Shown here: positions 25,184-34,374 of the stretch, in pieces | Position numbering within the stretch: the first letter of the stretch is position 1 | How the letters are laid out: each line of letters starts with the position of its first letter | Origin: Sinomicrobium kalidii | GTDB lineage: Bacteria > Bacteroidota > Bacteroidia > Flavobacteriales > Flavobacteriaceae | Length of the DNA: 64,000 bases | Assembly: GCF_021183825.1 (NCBI RefSeq) | Contig: NZ_CP089211.1 | Location: forward strand, 992,001-1,056,000 | Reading direction: 5' to 3' | Made by a program: the position numbers and the translations under genes | Notes under the pieces: model-generated | Seen by the model: the letters and a program-made list of their open reading frames with translations, nothing else | What the model was told of the DNA's origin: nothing | The model's database searches: none

Positions 25184-26284
25184 TTATAAGCGTATCCCCA
25201 TACCAAATTCCACGGCCTCAGCCTTGGCCGCATGTGTTTTCAGGGTCAACGCCCCGAATATTTTATCATTAAGATAGTATTTCAGCCCTACACGTTGGTA
25301 AAACCGTCCCTCAAAATCTACCGGGTAATACACATAATACCCCAGTTGTGTAATCAGGGACAGCCTGTTTACAAACAACTCGTGCCCTATAAACATTCCG
25401 GCTCTTTTGTAATCCTCATTCCCGGAAATACCATCTTCAGGGTAGGCTATACTTTTGAATTTTATATATTCTTTCAGGAAATTGGAATAGAAGACGTCAG
25501 TTCCCAGTTGTACGGCACTTTTTCTGCTCAACCGTTTATCGGCATAAAATGAAAAAATATAAAAAGGGTACTGCCCGCTGTTTACAATATCACTTTCATT
25601 TACTCCGGAACGGAATATCATATTGAACCTGACGGGCTCTGTAAACCTTTCATGACCGACTGTCCGTATAAATTCCGGTTGTTCTTCGTCCAACTGGTAA
25701 TTGACACCGATATTGAACGCAATACTGTTAATACTGGTATTCGGAGCCTTGACATTGGCATTGGAATAATGGATCAGGGAAAAACCTGCCTGAAGGCCTA
25801 TCCGGTCTATAATCCGCTCCTTCTTATAGTTAAGCATGAGGTAGGTACTGCTCATGATCTGCGACCCGAAGGCAATATTCCGGTAATTTTCCTCCTTATC
25901 GTACGGGTTGGTGGTATAGGCCAGTCCCTGCCCTATACGCAACATCAGGTTTCGCTTGAAGAAATAGAAATTGTAATGGGCGTAAAGACCATAATTCTCA
26001 CCCAAATATCCGTTTTTCAGGTTCTGATAGCTCATGGAAACCCCATAATCCGGATAGTTAAAACGTTGTTCCCATTCGTTTTCCCCGAAGGTTTTCCGGT
26101 TCCAGCTCAGGATCATCCCTTCCGGGTGGCCGGTAATAAGGTGTTGAATATCGGTATTGTGGAGCGCTATATTCCCGTAGAAATAATTGACATCTATATA
26201 GGAAAAGTGTTTGCCCCCTTCTTTTTCCTGTCCGGAAACAAACACCTGGAATATTATAAAAAAGCCAAAAAATACTCTCTTCAT
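25184..26284 (-). CDS. Acyloxyacyl hydrolase / PagL-like outer-membrane protein
   Basis: From ATG 26284 the protein is 366 residues with a signal peptide (MKRVFFGFFIIFQVFVSGQ). A central segment reads IHYSNANVKAPNTSIN, matching the PagL active-site pattern H-x-S-N...PN with His172 and Ser174. PagL is an outer-membrane lipid A 3-O-deacylase that remodels LPS. The protein is about twice the length of Pseudomonas PagL; the extra N- and C-terminal parts also look beta-rich. A lipid A or other lipid substrate is inferred only from the motif. The frame continues upstream to 26359 but without a signal peptide. Confidence 0.82.
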   Translation of the reverse strand: MKRVFFGFFIIFQVFVSGQEKEGGKHFSYIDVNYFYGNIALHNTDIQHLITGHPEGMILSWNRKTFGENEWEQRFNYPDYGVSMSYQNLKNGYLGENYGLYAHYNFYFFKRNLMLRIGQGLAYTTNPYDKEENYRNIAFGSQIMSSTYLMLNYKKERIIDRIGLQAGFSLIHYSNANVKAPNTSINSIAFNIGVNYQLDEEQPEFIRTVGHERFTEPVRFNMIFRSGVNESDIVNSGQYPFYIFSFYADKRLSRKSAVQLGTDVFYSNFLKEYIKFKSIAYPEDGISGNEDYKRAGMFIGHELFVNRLSLITQLGYYVYYPVDFEGRFYQRVGLKYYLNDKIFGALTLKTHAAKAEAVEFGMGIRL

Positions 26285-26341
26285 GCCGTTGAATTCAGCA
26301 CAAAAGTATATTTTATTTTCTACATAAACGGAGGAGACAGA

Positions 26342-26440
26342 CTTAAGACTTCCGGACACAGGAGGTAAGCCCCGGGATATCTTCTCTTAATGTCTTGTGT
26401 CTTACCTCCTTTCGTCCTGCATCCCTATGTCTTATCAAAA
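26342..26440. repeat. TAAGAC-type degenerate repeats with inverted arms
   Basis: AGGAGGTAAG (26360-26369) is exactly complementary to CTTACCTCCT (26401-26410), flanked by repeated AAGAC/GTCTT units. The block fills the gap between metF and the PagL-like gene. Similar units occur at 22230-22270 and 22515-22575. Confidence 0.55.
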
Positions 26441-27388
26441 TACTTCCGAAGCGATCTTCCTGATATTGTCTGATTTTCCCATGGAATAATAATGCAAAAC
26501 GGGGACACCTGCATCTTTTAATTCCCTGGATTGCCGTATACACCATTCGATACCTACCTGTCTTACTTCCTTGTTATTTTTACATTGCTCCACGGCATGA
26601 ATAAGGTCCTCCGGCAGGTCTATTTTAAATACCTGCGGCAGTAACTGCAGGTGTCGTTTTACCGCAATGGGCTTAATTCCGGGAATAATGGGCACATTAA
26701 TCCCCATTTCCCGGGCTTTCTTTACAAACTCAAAGAATTTGCTGTTGTCGAAAAACATCTGGGTCACCACATAATCCGCTCCCGAGTCCACTTTTTCCTG
26801 AAGTTTTTTCAGGTCATAGTCCAGTGAAGGGGCTTCCAGGTGTTTTTCGGGATAACCGGCTACTCCAATGCAAAAATCGGGCTTGTTATTGGTTTCCGCC
26901 ACATCGTGGAGGTATTTTCCACGGGTTATGTCCCTGATCTGCTTTACCAGTTCATTGGCATAGGTATGCCCTCCTTTTGTAGGTTCAAAATAGCGCTGGT
27001 GCTTCATGGCGTCTCCCCGGAGCGCCATAACATTTTCGATACCCAGGTAGTGGCAATCGACCAGCATGTATTCGGTCTCTTCACAGGTAAACCCGCCACA
27101 AAGCACGTGGGGCACGGTATCCACTTTATATTTGTGTTTTATGGAAGCACAAATACCCACGGTTCCGGGGCGCATCCGTACGATCTTACGGTCGAGCAAC
27201 CCGTCTTTTTCGATGTACACATATTCTTCCCTGGAAGTGGTGACATCGATAAACGGCGGTTTAAACTCCATCAGGGGATCTATGTTATTGTACAGGTCCT
27301 GTATGTTCGCCCCCTTTTGCGGCGGCACAATTTCAAACGAAAACAGGGTTTTCCCGTTGGCCTGTTCTATATGTTCTGTTACTTTCAT
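26435..27388 (-). CDS. metF: 5,10-methylenetetrahydrofolate reductase
   Basis: This flavoenzyme makes 5-methyl-THF, the methyl donor for methionine synthase. The 317-residue protein has the N-terminal FSFEIVPPQKG motif (catalytic Glu region), followed by a TIM barrel with GGFTCEE, ALRGD and QMFFDN. It is the last gene of the metH(N)-metH(C)-metF operon, 53 bases after metH(C). It is therefore presumably under the SAM-I riboswitch at the operon head, which fits, as its product feeds the two MetH proteins. Confidence 0.97.
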   Translation of the reverse strand: MKVTEHIEQANGKTLFSFEIVPPQKGANIQDLYNNIDPLMEFKPPFIDVTTSREEYVYIEKDGLLDRKIVRMRPGTVGICASIKHKYKVDTVPHVLCGGFTCEETEYMLVDCHYLGIENVMALRGDAMKHQRYFEPTKGGHTYANELVKQIRDITRGKYLHDVAETNNKPDFCIGVAGYPEKHLEAPSLDYDLKKLQEKVDSGADYVVTQMFFDNSKFFEFVKKAREMGINVPIIPGIKPIAVKRHLQLLPQVFKIDLPEDLIHAVEQCKNNKEVRQVGIEWCIRQSRELKDAGVPVLHYYSMGKSDNIRKIASEVF

Positions 27389-27441
27389 GTTTCAGCTTCG
27401 TTCAGCGATCCGGAATTACCGGTTTATTGTTGGTTATAAAA

Positions 27442-30192
27442 TTAATCTGCTATGTTCGGGTTCAGCCATTTTTGAGCCGTTTCAAGCGGAATCCCTCTTC
27501 TTTCAGCGTAATCGGCCACCTGGTCTTCCTTGATCTTTCCCAGTCCGAAATACTTGCTTTCCGGATGCCCGAAATAATACCCGGAAACAGAAGATGCAGG
27601 CCACATAGCAAGGCTTTCGGTAAGTTTTACCCCGGTATTCTCTTCCACCCGCAACAACTTCCAGATCGTCTGTTTTTCCAGATGATCCGGACAGGCGGGA
27701 TAACCGGGTGCCGGGCGGATTCCTTTATAGGACTCCCTGATGAGTTCGTCGTTGGTCAGGGATTCTCCTGTGGCATATCCCCAGAATTCCGTTCGTACTT
27801 TCTTATGCAGGTATTCGGCAAAAGCTTCCGCCAGCCTGTCAGCCAGGGCTTTTATCATAATGGAATTATAATCGTCGTGTTCCTTTTCAAATTCGGCTGC
27901 TTTTTCTTCTACACCAAAGCCTGCGGTAACGCAAAACGCCCCTACATAATCGCGGATCCCTGTGGTTTCAGGTGCTACAAAATCGGCCAGGGCTATATTA
28001 GAGGCCCTTTTGTTCTTTTTGGATTGCTGCCGGAGGGTCAGGAACGTATCAACCTGATTGCCCTCTTCATCATAAATTGCTATATCATCATCATTGACCT
28101 GGTTTGCCGGGAAAAGGCCATAAACACCTTTGGCCCGCAACCATTTTTCCCCGGTCAAAGCCGCCAGCATCTTTCGTGCGTCTTCAAAAAGGGAAACCGC
28201 CTGTTCACCCACCACCTGATCCGTGAGAATGTCCGGGTATTTTCCGTGAAGGTCCCACGTACGGAAAAAGGGAGTCCAATCTATATAGTCCAGCAGTTCT
28301 TCCAGGTCTACTTCTATGCTGTGCACACCGGGTTTCGCAGGTTTTACAGGTTTATAGTTCTCCCAGTCCAACTGCAATTTATTTTGTCTGGCACCGGCAA
28401 TGCTAAGGTATTCTTTCACCTTGGAACGGTTGAGGAACCCCTCGCGCAACTTGTCGTATTCCAGCCTGATTGATTTGCAGTATTCGGTCTTCGTCTTCGC
28501 GTTGAGCAGGTTACTGGCCACGGTCACTGCACGCGATGCATCATTGACATGCACCACGGTCTCCCGGTATGCCGGGGCTATTTTTACGGCCGTATGTGCC
28601 CTGGAAGTCGTAGCTCCCCCTATAAGCACGGGGATATTGATATCCAGTTTGTCCAGCTCCTTGGCCAGGTAAACCATTTCGTCCAGTGACGGGGTGATAA
28701 GTCCACTAAGACCGATAATGTCCACATTTTCGTCCAGGGCGGTCTGGATGATTTTTTCGGGCGGCACCATGACACCGAGGTCCACTACTTCGTAATTGTT
28801 ACATCCGAGCACTACACTCACGATATTCTTTCCGATATCGTGCACATCACCTTTAACGGTGGCCATGAGTATTTTTCCTACCGCCCGGGCTTCCCCGGCC
28901 CCTCCGGGCAACTTTTTCTTTTCTTCCTCGATAAACGGGAGCAGATAGGCTACTGCTTTTTTCATTACCCGGGCAGATTTCACCACCTGGGGCAGAAACA
29001 TTTTTCCGCTTCCGAAGAGGTCGCCCACCACGTTCATACCGTTCATCAGATAGGTCTCGATCACCTCTATGGGCCTGTCTACCTGAAGCCGGGCTTCTTC
29101 TACATCGGTCTCTATAAATTCATCTATACCTTTTACCAGGGCATGCGTTACCCGTTCCTGTAAATCCAAAGAACGCCATTCCTGTCGTTTTTTCTCCGAA
29201 GTCTTTCCGTTTCCCTTTACCTGTTCTGCATAATCCAGCAAGCGTTCGGTAGCGTCATCCCTCCGGTCCAGGAGTACATCTTCTATATATACCAGCAGTT
29301 CTTTCGGAATTTCATCATAGACTTCAAGCATTTCGGGGTTTACGATCCCCATGTTCATGCCGTGCTGTATGGCATGGTACAGGAACGCAGCATTCATCGC
29401 TTCACGCACCGTATTGTTGCCCCGGAAAGAAAAAGAAACATTGCTCACCCCTCCGCTTACACTGGCATAGGGAAGGTTTTCCCTGATCCATTTGGTGGCC
29501 CTGAAGAAATCTACCGCATTTTTACGGTGCTCTTCCATTCCCGTACCCACGGGAAAAATATTGGGGTCGAATATGATGTCTTCCGGAGAAAATTTCACCC
29601 GCTCCACCAGAATATCATAGGAACGCTTACAAATCTCAATCCGCCGTTCGTAGGTATCGGCCTGCCCTGCTTCATCAAATGCCATGACAATAACGGCTGC
29701 ACCGAACCTCCTAATGGTCTTGGCATGACGGATAAATACCTCTTCCCCTTCTTTCAGGCTGATGGAATTTACCACACATTTTCCCTGTACCACCTTGAGG
29801 CCGGCCTCTATGATCTCCCATTTGGAACTGTCGATCATGATCGGGACGCGGGAAATGTCGGGTTCGGACGCGATAAGGTTCAAAAAGGTGGTCATGGTAC
29901 TCGCCCCGTCTATCATCCCTTCGTCCATGTTCACATCAATGATCTGGGCACCTCCTTCAACCTGTGCCCTGGCCACTTCCAGGGCTTCGTTATATTTTTC
30001 TTCTTTGATAAGACGCAGGAACCTGCGTGATCCGGTAACGTTGGTCCGCTCACCAATATTGATAAAATTGCTCTCGGGTGTAATAATCAGAGGTTCGAGC
30101 CCCGACAGTTTTAACGGTCGGGCCGCTTTACCGCTTTTTATCTCCTTCTGATCATTATCGTATGTATTCCCTTCTGTTATTTCTTTTTCCAC
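27442..30192 (-). CDS. metH: Methionine synthase, pterin-, cobalamin- and activation-domain subunit
   Basis: This 916-residue protein corresponds to the C-terminal three quarters of cobalamin-dependent MetH. The order is the pterin-binding barrel (~35-300; [16 protein letters not shown]), cobalamin cap (~330-440), B12-binding domain (~440-560) with the [10 protein letters not shown] motif whose His ligates cobalt, and the AdoMet-dependent reactivation domain (~600-916; [12 protein letters not shown]). The homocysteine/zinc domain is encoded by the next upstream gene. The split falls exactly between homocysteine and folate modules. The N-terminal ~30 residues are a charged linker. Confidence 0.96.
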   Translation of the reverse strand: MEKEITEGNTYDNDQKEIKSGKAARPLKLSGLEPLIITPESNFINIGERTNVTGSRRFLRLIKEEKYNEALEVARAQVEGGAQIIDVNMDEGMIDGASTMTTFLNLIASEPDISRVPIMIDSSKWEIIEAGLKVVQGKCVVNSISLKEGEEVFIRHAKTIRRFGAAVIVMAFDEAGQADTYERRIEICKRSYDILVERVKFSPEDIIFDPNIFPVGTGMEEHRKNAVDFFRATKWIRENLPYASVSGGVSNVSFSFRGNNTVREAMNAAFLYHAIQHGMNMGIVNPEMLEVYDEIPKELLVYIEDVLLDRRDDATERLLDYAEQVKGNGKTSEKKRQEWRSLDLQERVTHALVKGIDEFIETDVEEARLQVDRPIEVIETYLMNGMNVVGDLFGSGKMFLPQVVKSARVMKKAVAYLLPFIEEEKKKLPGGAGEARAVGKILMATVKGDVHDIGKNIVSVVLGCNNYEVVDLGVMVPPEKIIQTALDENVDIIGLSGLITPSLDEMVYLAKELDKLDINIPVLIGGATTSRAHTAVKIAPAYRETVVHVNDASRAVTVASNLLNAKTKTEYCKSIRLEYDKLREGFLNRSKVKEYLSIAGARQNKLQLDWENYKPVKPAKPGVHSIEVDLEELLDYIDWTPFFRTWDLHGKYPDILTDQVVGEQAVSLFEDARKMLAALTGEKWLRAKGVYGLFPANQVNDDDIAIYDEEGNQVDTFLTLRQQSKKNKRASNIALADFVAPETTGIRDYVGAFCVTAGFGVEEKAAEFEKEHDDYNSIMIKALADRLAEAFAEYLHKKVRTEFWGYATGESLTNDELIRESYKGIRPAPGYPACPDHLEKQTIWKLLRVEENTGVKLTESLAMWPASSVSGYYFGHPESKYFGLGKIKEDQVADYAERRGIPLETAQKWLNPNIAD

Positions 30193-30268
30193 TTGTGTCG
30201 ACCGATATAATTTGTTTCTCCCTCATTTTGAATCCGGCCCTGAAGGAACGATTCGGACCGTATATTGC

Positions 30269-31273
30269 TCAGTAGCTTGCCACTTCCGGTTTCCTCGGAC
30301 CGTACTGTGCCACCGCCTCAACGATAAGCCTGATGTGTTCCGGGGTAGTCCCGCAACATCCCCCTATAATATTGACCAGATTATCGTTCAGGTATTCCTT
30401 TATCTGGGCCTGCATTTCTTCGGGAGTCTGGTCATATTCCCCGAAAGCATTGGGCAACCCGGCATTGGGATGGGCCGAGATATTGAGATCGGTGTTTTGT
30501 CCCAGCCGTTTCAGGTAGGGTTTTAACTGATCGGCCCCCAGGGCACAGTTAAACCCTACGCTGAGCAAGGGGATATGCGTTATGGAGATCAAAAAGGCCT
30601 CTACCGTCTGCCCGGAAAGGGTCCTTCCCGAGGCATCTGTAATAGTACCGCTAACCATTACAGGTGTGTCCAAGCCTTGTTCTTCTTTCATTTCCTCTAT
30701 GGCAAAAAGGGCGGCCTTGGCGTTCAGGGTGTCGAAAATGGTTTCCACAAGGAGAATATCCACTCCTCCGTCTACCAGTGCTTCTGCCTGCTGTTTATAT
30801 GCCGTTTTGAGTTCGTCGAAACTAATGGCCCTGTATCCGGGATCGTTAACATCGGGCGACATGCTGGCCGTTTTGTTGGTGGGGCCTATGGCTCCGGCAA
30901 CAAACCTGGGTTTTTCCGGGTTTTCTGAAGTAAATCTATCCGCCACCTCCCGGGCTATCCTTGCCGATTCATAATTCAGTTCGTACACCAGGTCTTCCAT
31001 ATGGTAATCGGCCATGGCGATGGTTGTGGACGAAAATGTATTTGTTTCCACAATATCGGCGCCCACCTCAAAATATTTGGCATGAATATCTGCGATCGCT
31101 TTGGGTTGCGTCAGTGACAACAGGTCGTTATTTCCTTTCAGGGGGTGCTGATAATCCTTAAATCGCTCTCCCCGGAAATCTTCTTCCGTAAACCGGTACT
31201 CCTGAAGCATGGTCCCCATGGCACCGTCCAGTACCAGTATCCTTTTTTGCAGTTCTTCTCTTAATGCACTCAT
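30269..31273 (-). CDS. metH: Methionine synthase, homocysteine-binding subunit
   Basis: This 334-residue homocysteine S-methyltransferase domain binds and activates homocysteine through zinc. Its cysteines are visible in VGFNCALG and in [11 protein letters not shown], the classic Cys...CysCys zinc site. DGAMGTMLQ at the N-terminus is typical of MetH. It is the first gene after the SAM-I riboswitch, 76 bases upstream of the larger MetH subunit, and the two together rebuild one complete MetH. A stand-alone methyltransferase using another donor is less likely because of this pairing. Confidence 0.95.
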   Translation of the reverse strand: MSALREELQKRILVLDGAMGTMLQEYRFTEEDFRGERFKDYQHPLKGNNDLLSLTQPKAIADIHAKYFEVGADIVETNTFSSTTIAMADYHMEDLVYELNYESARIAREVADRFTSENPEKPRFVAGAIGPTNKTASMSPDVNDPGYRAISFDELKTAYKQQAEALVDGGVDILLVETIFDTLNAKAALFAIEEMKEEQGLDTPVMVSGTITDASGRTLSGQTVEAFLISITHIPLLSVGFNCALGADQLKPYLKRLGQNTDLNISAHPNAGLPNAFGEYDQTPEEMQAQIKEYLNDNLVNIIGGCCGTTPEHIRLIVEAVAQYGPRKPEVASY

Positions 31274-31393
31274 GAGATGACATAGTTAATGACCGTTACA
31301 CAGCAACGAAGGTAAAAAAACCGACATTCAACCGTAACGATGGTTACATTTATAAAAGCTATCAGGAAACAGGGGAAAAATACGGGAAGTATT

Positions 31394-31505
31394 TTCGTCA
31401 TCTGTCCCTGTCGGTACAGGGTAGAATTTAGCACCTTCTCCACGAAGGAGGGTTGCTAAGGCTTCACCGGGTCTAGTCCCTCTGCCTTTCTTGATAACTG
31501 CTCAG
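31394..31505 (-). ncRNA. SAM-I (S-box) riboswitch upstream of the metH operon
   Basis: The minus-strand RNA contains the S-box core in order: TTATCAAGAAAGG at the 5' side of P1, GAGGGACTAGACCCGGTGAA, then GCCTTAGCAACCCTCC, GGTGCTAAATTC with its P3 hairpin, and AGATGA closing P1. These match the conserved SAM-I kink-turn, SAM-binding J1/2 and P4 parts. It lies 120 bases before the first metH gene. The expression platform is unclear: a short stem before a T7 run at ~31314-31320 could be a terminator, or control may be translational. Confidence 0.92.
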
Positions 31506-31521
31506 TAAATCAGACTGCAAA

Positions 31522-31548
31522 GAAATGTAATCCCTTTTTCATTTGCAA
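31522..31548 (-). promoter_or_regulatory. Predicted promoter of the SAM-riboswitch transcript
   Basis: TTG (31548-31546), 16 bases and TACATTTC (31529-31522) approximate the Bacteroidetes TTG/TAnnTTTG pattern, about 15 bases before the aptamer. Confidence 0.45.
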
Positions 31549-31569
31549 GCTAATTGTGTTTTTTATTGC

Positions 31570-31607
31570 TATACAGCCCTGCGGGTAAATCCCTGCAGGG
31601 CTGTATA
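31570..31607. other. 12-bp hairpin after the reductase gene
   Basis: TATACAGCCCTG (31570-31581) pairs perfectly with 31596-31607. It has no T-run in either direction. It lies between the ferredoxin-NADP reductase stop and the met operon promoter, in the ~420-base gap 31274-31691 that otherwise holds the riboswitch and palindrome copy d. Confidence 0.6.
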
Positions 31608-31642
31608 CATGATCATTATATATTCGATTTTACATTCCGTGG

Positions 31643-31664
31643 GAGACGCACGGCCGTGCGTCTC
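31643..31664. repeat. Palindromic GAGAC...CGGCCG...GTCTC element (copy d)
   Basis: This is a perfect 22-base palindrome (GAGACGCACGG and its complement) followed by TACATG. It is 28 bases past the reductase stop. Confidence 0.85.
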
Positions 31665-31691
31665 TACATGGCCCGCCATGTAACGGACCGA

Positions 31692-32750
31692 TTATACCTC
31701 GATGGCCCTGATGACCTCTTTCTTGGCTTCTTTCCTGGAACCGTCAAAACCTTGTATTCCGCCTACGGTGGTGTATTTCATCACATATCGTTTGTCGGGG
31801 AATATACGTTGATAGGCACTCTGGCACATAATGGCCGCTTCGTGGAAACCGGAGAGGATCAGTTTTAATTTTCCCTTATAGGTATTTACATCCCCTATGG
31901 CATAGATACCGGGTATATTGGTGGAATAATCATAAGAATTGTCCACTTTAATGGCATTCTTTTCAATCTCCACCCCCCAGTTGGCAATAGGCCCCAGTTT
32001 GGGAGACAGACCGAACAGGGGAATAAAGTAATCCGTATCCCGGATAAACTCTCCTTCTTCTTTATGGCGTATGACTACGGAATTCAGTTCATCTTCCCCG
32101 AGCAGCCCCACAACTTCGGCCTGGGTAACGAGGTTGACTTTTCCGAGTTTTGCCAGTTCTCCCACTTTTTCCACGGAATCCAGTGCTCCGCGGAACTCGT
32201 TCCTGCGGTGTACCAGTGTAACTTCGGATGCGACATCGGCCAGGAAAATAGACCAATCCAACGCCGAATCACCGCCCCCGGCTATGATTACCTTCTTATC
32301 CCTGTAGACTTCGGGGTCCTTGATCATATAGGCTACCCCCTTGTCTTCGTAATCCGTAATATTGTCAATAAGGGGTTTTTTCGGTTCAAAGGAACCCAAT
32401 CCTCCCGCAATGGCTATTACCGGAGCATGGTGTTGTGTCCCTTTATTGGTGGTCACGATAAAAGTTCCATCCTCGAGTTTTTCTATGGTCTCTGCCCGCT
32501 CTCCCAATGTAAACCCGGGACTGAAAGGCTTTATCTGTTCCATCAGATTATCCACCAGGTCACCTGCCTTGATCTCCGGGAAACCGGGAATGTCGTATAT
32601 AGGTTTTTTAGGATACAATTCGGAACATTGCCCCCCCGGTTGCGGCAGGGCATCGATCAAATGTGTCTTTAATTTTAACAACCCGGCCTCAAAGACCGTA
32701 AACAGACCGGTTGGTCCGGCGCCGATAATTAAAATATCCGTCTTTATCAT
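31692..32750 (-). CDS. Ferredoxin-NADP reductase, thioredoxin-reductase-like
   Basis: This 352-residue FAD/NAD(P) oxidoreductase has the FAD motif IIGAGPTGL at the N-terminus and the NADPH motif IAGGGDSALDW in the middle. The block GGQCSELYPKKPIYDIPG is characteristic of the TrxR-like ferredoxin-NADP reductases. No CxxC redox pair of a true thioredoxin reductase is seen in the NADPH domain. It closes the sulfite reductase operon and may regenerate reduced ferredoxin for that enzyme; the partner ferredoxin is not in the window. The direct electron link is my inference. Confidence 0.88.
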   Translation of the reverse strand: MIKTDILIIGAGPTGLFTVFEAGLLKLKTHLIDALPQPGGQCSELYPKKPIYDIPGFPEIKAGDLVDNLMEQIKPFSPGFTLGERAETIEKLEDGTFIVTTNKGTQHHAPVIAIAGGLGSFEPKKPLIDNITDYEDKGVAYMIKDPEVYRDKKVIIAGGGDSALDWSIFLADVASEVTLVHRRNEFRGALDSVEKVGELAKLGKVNLVTQAEVVGLLGEDELNSVVIRHKEEGEFIRDTDYFIPLFGLSPKLGPIANWGVEIEKNAIKVDNSYDYSTNIPGIYAIGDVNTYKGKLKLILSGFHEAAIMCQSAYQRIFPDKRYVMKYTTVGGIQGFDGSRKEAKKEVIRAIEV

Positions 32751-32853
32751 TTTCTGTTTCTGTTATATATTTATTGTAGTGTTAATCTTTTTCTTTTACA
32801 GCGATTTTTTTATTTTTTTGGTCTGAAGGAGTCCCCTTCAAGGTGGGAATTGT

Positions 32854-33432
32854 TTAGCTTTTATTGATGAATGAGCGGGTGATGTGGTTTAGTTTTTCCA
32901 CCTTGTTTTCGAAATTTTCCTTCAGGGTACCGCGGTAGCGGTTCAGGTTTTCCACGAGTTCGTTAATATCGTCGGGGATAATCTCTTCGAAAAGCTGCCG
33001 CAGTCTTTTGGCCATGGTGGGCGACTTTCCGTTGGTGGAAATGGCAATCTTTACATTTCCCTTGGTTACGACCCCCCCGAGATAAAAATCACATAATTCC
33101 GGAGTATCCGCTACATTGACCAGTATGTTCCTCTCCCTGGCATCTTCACATATCTGCTTGTTGACCTCCGGGTCACTGGTTGCAGCTATGACCAGGTGTT
33201 TCTTGTGCAGCACATTGGTAGTGTACGGCCTCAAAAGGAGGGGCACCCCGTGTTTTTCGGCCAGCACCTTCACCTCGTGACAAAACTCCTCGGCGACTAT
33301 GATCACCCTGGCGGCAGGACTGGACTTTAGCATGAAGGACAGTTTTTCATGGCCTACATTGCCGCCTCCCACGATCAGCACATTCAGTTCGTGTAATTTC
33401 AGGAATACCGGGTATAATTCGTTCTTTTCCAT
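32854..33432 (-). CDS. Precorrin-2 dehydrogenase / sirohydrochlorin ferrochelatase
   Basis: This 192-residue Met8p/CysG-N type protein oxidises precorrin-2 with NAD and usually also inserts iron to make siroheme. The NAD-binding motif LIVGGGNVGHEKL is near residues 18-30, followed by FYLGGVVTKGNVKIAISTNGKSPTMAK, whose STNGKSP portion is the conserved active-site region. The C-terminal helix bundle (RLRQLFEEIIPDDINELVENLNRYR) is short, as in single-domain enzymes. It lies 18 bases downstream of cobA and supplies the siroheme for the reductase encoded first in the operon. Confidence 0.92.
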   Translation of the reverse strand: MEKNELYPVFLKLHELNVLIVGGGNVGHEKLSFMLKSSPAARVIIVAEEFCHEVKVLAEKHGVPLLLRPYTTNVLHKKHLVIAATSDPEVNKQICEDARERNILVNVADTPELCDFYLGGVVTKGNVKIAISTNGKSPTMAKRLRQLFEEIIPDDINELVENLNRYRGTLKENFENKVEKLNHITRSFINKS

Positions 33433-33450
33433 AGTTTTCCGAAAACTCTA

Positions 33451-34254
33451 TTATCTCTTAAACAACGCTGCGTTTTTCCGGACGGAATCATGGGCAGGGG
33501 ACACTAATGTATTCATTTCTTCGAACAACCCCCTGAGCTTTACACTTTCCCTTACCACTTCGCCTATAACGATGACGGCCGGGGTGCCCAGTTTTTTGTT
33601 GCGCACCACTTCCCCGATGGTGTTTACGGTTCCGCACCCCAGGTTCTCATGGGCTGTGGTACCGTTCTGGATCACCGCTACGGGGACTTCCCCTTTTCCG
33701 TATTCACGGAACAGCTCCATGATAGCATTCAGCCTGCTCATTCCCATCAGTATCACCACCGTAGCCGTAGACTGTGCGGCAAGGCGTATGTCTCCGGATA
33801 ATTTCCCGGAAGACGTGGTTCCCGTTACCACCCAGAAACTTTCGGTGACATGTCTTTTGGTAAGCGATATCCCCTGATATGCAGGTACGGCAACAGAAGA
33901 AGTGATCCCGGGCACAACCCCGGTCTCTACGCCGAAACTTTCGGCATAATCGATCTCTTCGGTACCGCGTCCGAAGATAAACGGGTCTCCCCCTTTGAGC
34001 CGCACTACCGTTCCGCATTCAAAAGCACGCTGTACGATAAGCCTGTTGATCTCTTCCTGGGTATGGGCATGGTATCCCTTTCGTTTCCCTACGAAAATCT
34101 TTTCGGCATTCACGGCATGCTCCAGGATATCCCTGTTGATAAGGGCATCGTACAGTACTACATCTGCTTCTTGCAATGCCTTTATCCCCTTCAGGGTGAT
34201 CAGCTCCGCATCACCGGGGCCTGCTCCTACTACTATTAATTTCGGTTTTTTCAT
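33451..34254 (-). CDS. cobA: Uroporphyrinogen-III C-methyltransferase
   Basis: This enzyme uses SAM to methylate uroporphyrinogen III at C2 and C7, giving precorrin-2. The 267-residue length is usual. Signature motifs are LIVVGAGPGDAELITLKGIKAL at the start (GAGPGDAELIT), VRLKGGDPFIFGRGTEE in the middle and VVPGITSSVAVPAY. It sits between the sulfite reductase gene and the precorrin-2 dehydrogenase, so the three form a siroheme production-and-use unit. Confidence 0.96.
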   Translation of the reverse strand: MKKPKLIVVGAGPGDAELITLKGIKALQEADVVLYDALINRDILEHAVNAEKIFVGKRKGYHAHTQEEINRLIVQRAFECGTVVRLKGGDPFIFGRGTEEIDYAESFGVETGVVPGITSSVAVPAYQGISLTKRHVTESFWVVTGTTSSGKLSGDIRLAAQSTATVVILMGMSRLNAIMELFREYGKGEVPVAVIQNGTTAHENLGCGTVNTIGEVVRNKKLGTPAVIVIGEVVRESVKLRGLFEEMNTLVSPAHDSVRKNAALFKR

Positions 34255-34302
34255 GTTTATCTAAAAACGGGCTGTCATTTGATCCGGATCGGTCGGAACA
34301 GA

Positions 34303-34331
34303 AAGGTCTCGACTACGCTCAACCTGACGGT
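34303..34331. repeat. Short dispersed repeat (GAGCGTAGTCGA core)
   Basis: On the minus strand, GTCAGGTTGAGCGTAGTCGA is followed by GACC. It is a divergent relative of the stem-loop repeat at 17657-17688. It lies between the sulfite reductase stop and cobA. Confidence 0.6.
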
Positions 34332-34374
34332 TCATCATTTTCACTTATCCGTCCTATAGTTTCGGGGCTGCTTC

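Noticed and set aside
27427..28473. 348-codon plus-strand frame
   Set aside because: Antisense to the C-terminal part of metH; no recognisable motif.
30193..30268. Frameshift joining the two metH genes
   Set aside because: Each gene has its own start and stop and a clean domain boundary; 76 non-coding bases separate them.
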